A stretch of DNA of 64,000 bases from Punica granatum (Eukaryota > Streptophyta > Magnoliopsida > Myrtales > Lythraceae). Of the stretch, positions 59,828 to 64,000 are shown piece by piece. Every line of letters begins with the position of its first letter. The first letter of the stretch is position 1. The notes beneath the pieces are model-generated. The model saw only the letters and a program-made list of their open reading frames with translations, searched no databases and was not told the DNA's origin. Location of the stretch: the NCBI RefSeq assembly GCF_007655135.1, contig NC_045132.1:744001-808000 (forward strand). Reading direction: 5' to 3'. Made by a program: the position numbers and the translations under genes.

Positions 59828-60066
59828 ATTTGACAACCAGTCAATTTTGATCATATAAGATTTAAAACTACCAAATCAGTCATATACGTTTGTTCTATAA
59901 AATAATTTCGGTCCTATAAGTTTTGAAAAATATACAACCAGTCAATTTTGAACAAAAATTTGACAACCAGTCAATTTTGATCATATATATTTAAAAACTA
60001 GCCAAATCAGTCATATACGTTTGTTCTATAAATAATTTCGGTCCTATACGTTTTGAAAAATATATT
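59828..60066 (+). repeat. ~130-bp tandem duplication
   Basis: 'tttgacaaccagtcaattt' and 'catatacgtttgttctat' occur at ~59828 and ~59882, and again at ~59958 and ~60013. The two copies align with few differences, apart from a short extra 'caaccagtcaattttgaac' at the junction. Confidence 0.8.
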
Positions 60067-61738
60067 TTGGGGTCCTATAACTCACAAAATGAACAAAAAT
60101 TACCTTACGAAGCAAACCTATAGAACTAATTGACACTCTTAAAACTTAGAGGATCAAAATTAACCGAACGCTAAACTTACACGATAAAAAATATCTTTTT
60201 CCCATATATAATAATGTATATATAATACAAATGAATAAGTAATAGCTCAAGTATAGTTTGTTGGTGGCCCAAAGTATATATATAGCCGAACTTTTTGCCA
60301 CCTCGATGACATTATTATGTAATTATTATTACGAAGAAAGAAAAAAGTGATTATCATTAAAAGATAGGTTAACCTTACAAAAAGTGATGCCACTTGGGGT
60401 TAGGAGTAACTTCCAATAATAAGTTGTTAAATTAATAATTCTGCCACTCTATAATCATGAGCCCTTGTAATATTTGTCTTTCGTAATAAAATGATAATAT
60501 ATATGATCGTAAATAAAATGAAATTATGTTTGATAAATAATAAAAATTAATACCAAAAAATAAATATCCTGTTGTGAAGTGTGGGTTTTCGACCTAGTAG
60601 AATTAAAAGGGTAAACGCATATATATAATACTAGGGTTAGAAATGATATTTTTTATGTTAGATACACTTGAGAATTTAAAAGAAAAACTCTGTAAATTCA
60701 TACAAATAAATATATGGTTAATCTGATAAATTCATGTCATATAAACCAATATACATACATAAAAATATAATAAATATATATATGTTAATTCACATCAGCA
60801 AAATAAAACAATAATTATATACACATATTAACTTGGTTCACGTGCAATAAGTAAAATATATATTTTGGTAAATTGGTTTTAGTAATTACCGATACACATG
60901 TGATCACATACTTGTTTAGATATACAAAAAAATCTATATTTTTATTTATTTGAATTTTTAATTTTTCAATTTATGTAATTCTACAGATTTACTATAAAAA
61001 TAAGTAAATCTAAAAAAAATCACCTTTAGAATTAGCTATTTTTTATAATATAATTCATATATTCATTAATATTAAAGAGATTAAGAGAATTCATATGACA
61101 TATCTTTAACACCGAAAACATCCTCGCATATAGAAAGAAGACATGATGAAAGCTGTGTAAAAATGAAAATAGTAAAGACTCTTAAATAAATTGAGTCTTT
61201 TGTTTACGTTTTAAAAATAATAGGTAATTTGAAAAGGAGAGGGTTAGACGGAGTTTTTTGGTTCTAGTTCCACTTAAGCATCATAGAAATTAATGCATTT
61301 TTTTAAGGAAAAAAAAATCAAATTAACCTTTTCATAATTACTGCGATTCCAAGATTTATTAGCAAGCAATATTAGTAACTGTAAAACTTTATAACTTAAA
61401 TAAAACTCATAAACAAAAAAAAGGAAAAAATAATCCCTATAGCGCACGGGCAAAAAACTAGTTCGTATATGCTTCACTTTCAACAAAAAAAAATTGTTTA
61501 TATATTTCATAGTTCTCTTGATTTTATTTGATGTCACGTCGTATATATAAAACTTGATTGTTTTTGGAGTATGTTGGGGAGAATACGATTCGAATTCCGT
61601 ACTCTCGCAAATGCGATTCGTTTTCGTTTTATTTTTTATTATATTTTTAATAAATTTATTTTACTTATAATATATTTTATTCGATTTTCAATGAATAAAT
61701 GAACAAAAACAATAAGTGCGTTCACATTATTATTTTGT

Positions 61739-61890
61739 CTGATAAGTAAATAATAAAATTATAAAGTAATACAATAATAAATACGTTGTTTAACGCTGAA
61801 GTAAATAATAATATTATAAAATAATATATTAATATATACGTTTACTTAACGATGAAGTAAATAATATTAATATGCATGTTTATTTTTTAT
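61739..61890 (+). repeat. ~57-bp AT-rich tandem repeat, two to three units
   Basis: 'aagtaaataat' followed by an AT-rich run and 'acg' plus 'ttaacg' recurs at ~61745, 61799 and 61854. Units have diverged. Confidence 0.6.
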
Positions 61891-62885
61891 AAGTTTTACA
61901 ACAAATTAATTTTCATGAATTTCATTGTAAAATTGATTGATAGCATACTCGATCAAGTGAGTGATTTTCTCGTATAGTAAGTACCCCATTCTACCCTTTC
62001 AAGCAAATGTTCGGATCTATTATGACATAGTCTTTTAGGATTTAGGGTAGTATGAATACATATGGATTCTATATTAACCATACTTACATTTTTTTCTATA
62101 TGTTCTACTAAAAATAATAAACTTTAATTGATTTTGTCACATTTACTTAGTTGAAAGTTAAGTAATGTATAAATTTCAAATTATTCCCATAAATTACAAG
62201 ATGTTTTTTTTTGTTGCTTACCAAGTATATGCTAACTCTGACATTATTAAAAAGAATGATTACTAGTTTCATTAATTGCTTCAATTTAATTTTCAGCGAC
62301 TACGGAACATTAATTATCCTATTAATTTAAAAATGATTAATCTCACATAATTTTTCCCCATTAACTATCCTATATTAGCTTAAATGCCATAATAAAAAAA
62401 ATCTTAATAATAACATCATTAATGACCGTGCTTAGTACGGGCTATCACCCTAGTTGACAAGATATTGTAAGTTAGCCTAGAATAAAAAAGCATCCCAGAT
62501 GTATCAGATGTATTGCCAAATACATTGGATGTTCGTTAATAGTGAAGATTAGTCTCAATCTCTTTATTTAGAAATATCATTTTAGAACTACAAACAAATA
62601 AATTTGGACATCTTGAATTTCGAAAAGTCATAGATAGAATTCTCAACTAATTGTCTACTTTTAAAATTTATTATTCAAATTTGTCGTGAACAACGTAAAA
62701 TCGGCATCTTCATTCTTCATCATATCAAGACGACAGATAGATAGAAATGTGTAGTAAAAGGAAAAGGAAAAGGAAAAAAAAAAAAGAAGCACAACAAAAC
62801 AGAAAGACGTAAAGTGAGATTGGCAAAGAAACGAAAATGCTGTACTCCCACCCGATAATAAATATATATATATATAAGAAAGGAA

Positions 62886-63240
62886 GACGTGGCACTTGCT
62901 GATTGGGTTTGGGACCCCCCACCCCCCCCCCCCCCCCCCACCACAGTGACACGCAACGATGCAGCCGCGAAGGCCGCCCACTTTCCATTTCTGGCAACAA
63001 CCATGACGAGGATATCACTACCGGACACGTGTCAATCCAGACGAAGGGGAACGTGCCACGTAGAAGAGTAGCTGACTGTCCAATTGTCCACGTTACCACC
63101 CGCGTTGCACCAGATCGTCACGGCGTGTGTATATGTGAACGACGCCGTTGCTCTTTTACGTAGTTGTACTGAACTCTCATTTCTCTCGTATTCATCATCA
63201 ACTATTCAAACCCAAAAAAAAAAAATCAACTATATATGCA
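62886..63240 (+). promoter_or_regulatory. Putative promoter with G-box/ABRE-like motifs
   Basis: ACGTGGC at 62887-62893, a G-box CACGTG inside ACACGTGTC at 63025-63033, and ACGTGCCACGT at 63051-63061 lie within 180 bp, 220-400 bp upstream of the ATG at 63283. Such ACGT-core clusters bind bZIP/ABF factors in abscisic-acid and stress genes. A poly-C run (~62923-62940) sits in the same stretch. Confidence 0.5.
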
Positions 63241-63282
63241 TGCTTCGTAAACTTATACCTTAGACAGTAGCAAGGGCCAACC

Positions 63283-63592
63283 ATGGAAGAAAATCCGTGA
63301 CGAGAATTGGGAGGACGTCATCCATTGAGAATGAACCGAGAACACTCGACTTCAGTCAAATTCATCATGCGAGAGTATGTATGATGTAATATATATGTAT
63401 ATAGTCTGGTCGGATGACTATGCATGACCATATTATCGGTTCAAACCTAATGTCTTCTTTTGTGTTAAGAGGTTTTCTGTGTTGTCGGTTTGAATTATTC
63501 TTGAAGAATATATTGTTTGTTTGTGGCAGGAAGCTGCACTTTACGTGGTAAACACTAGGAGCGTTGAAGACGCATTGAGTATTTTCACAGCG
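63283..63592 (+). pseudogene. Start of an unidentified small gene with apparent one-base break
   Basis: Two exon-like segments join cleanly: one ending at 63374 (GCG AGA | gtatgt) and 63530-63592 (cag | GAAGCT ... | gtaagt), reading RTSSIENEPRTLDFSQI then HHAREAALYVVNTRSVEDAL and SIFTA. The ATG at 63283 sits in a strong context (ACCATGG), but its own frame stops after five codons. The coding frame is displaced by one base right behind it, as if one G of an ATGGGAAGA were missing. Alternatively an upstream exon supplies the start. I do not recognise the family. The 3' end of the gene is not seen. Confidence 0.45.
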
Positions 63593-64000
63593 GTAAGTAA
63601 TTTTTGATACTTAAAACTCGAAGTCCTATCTGCATTTGAGCGATCATGCATATCGACTGGTTGCTCCTTGTCCTGCACTAGGTACTGTTTCCAGTAATGA
63701 ATGCCTACTCCCGAGGCATTTATATATGTACATATATATAGATGAGGAGATATGATAATCCGTCGTTAAAAGCTTATGTTAGGGTTCTTCCTTTGACACT
63801 GTATAGGGACTGGAATCGGTTGCCGACTGTGCAACACTGTCGGTGGACTCGACAGAAGACGATGAGGAGGGGGGAGATGGTTGTTTCGAGAGACGACAGC
63901 GGTGGTCGGGAAGAGATGTGGTGACGGCCCCATTTTAACTAGCTGGGAACAGCATTACTGCATGATATAGGCATCGAAGGATTTACGAGCCGTGTATATA
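63593..64000. other. Downstream of the small gene, to window end
   Basis: This is presumably intron or further exons of the small gene, but no third exon can be supported. A 60-aa open frame at 63742-63924 is Arg-rich with no recognised domain. Confidence 0.35.

Larger units (their letters stand above)
58400..62880. other. BTB gene promoter side and long AT-rich intergenic region
   Basis: 58400-58560 is GC-rich and should contain the BTB gene leader; TTTATATC on the minus strand at ~58483-58490 is a possible TATA box. From ~58600 to 62880 no gene is recognised. Open frames up to 124 aa near 62660-63099 are low-complexity artefacts of G/A-rich sequence. Short tandem repeats in this stretch are listed separately. 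Confidence 0.5.

Overview
The window is nuclear DNA of a flowering plant, most likely a eudicot. The species cannot be told from the sequence. The evidence is GT-AG spliced genes of plant-only families (chloroplast NDH subunit O, a MAPKKK3-type kinase, callose synthase 5, a plant BTB/POZ protein), AT-rich intergenic DNA, Ty1-copia, LINE and SINE remnants, and Mutator-like inverted-repeat elements. There are no bacterial or organellar genes.

Layout. 1-7.4 kb: two convergent intact genes, ndhO (+, 6 exons, 159 aa) and a MAPKKK3-like kinase (-, 11 exons, 603 aa), 354 bp apart. 7.4-23 kb: a gene-free AT-rich block holding at least six inverted-repeat elements. Most carry 9-bp target duplications typical of Mutator-like elements. 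One (16372-17713) is a composite with a palindrome at each end and about five 156-bp tandem units between them. Two tRNA-type SINE copies and a ~610-bp tandem duplication also lie here. 24.4-36.5 kb: callose synthase 5 (+, 42 exons in my model, 1913 aa), the pollen-wall callose enzyme. Its frame is intact, but one intron has a GC donor and another has GA where GT is expected.

36.5-55.8 kb: a rearranged zone built largely from pieces of the callose synthase gene. It holds a displaced exon-29 fragment, an inverted pseudogene copy of the 3' end (41.4-43.2 kb, opposite strand) and a third, direct pseudogene copy (50.3-51.9 kb). Interspersed are a 5'-truncated LINE with a 15-bp target duplication, a near-complete but broken Ty1-copia element (43688-48418, TAAAG target duplication), a SINE with a perfect 13-bp target duplication, one exon of a KUP/HAK potassium transporter, and a second, truncated copia element. 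55.8-58.4 kb: a BTB/POZ gene (-, 2 exons, 573 aa) resembling Arabidopsis At2g13690. In Arabidopsis that gene neighbours callose synthase 5 (At2g13680), so the pair looks like conserved synteny expanded here by insertions. 58.4-63 kb: AT-rich intergenic DNA. 63.0-63.6 kb: the start of an unidentified small gene with G-box/ABRE-like promoter motifs and an apparent one-base break after its ATG.

The genes do not form one pathway: ndhO acts in chloroplast cyclic electron flow, MAPKKK3 in signalling, and callose synthase 5 in pollen-wall formation. The most interesting points are the inverted callose synthase duplication, which could give a long hairpin RNA against its own parent gene; the damaged splice donor in that parent gene; and the composite palindrome/satellite transposon.
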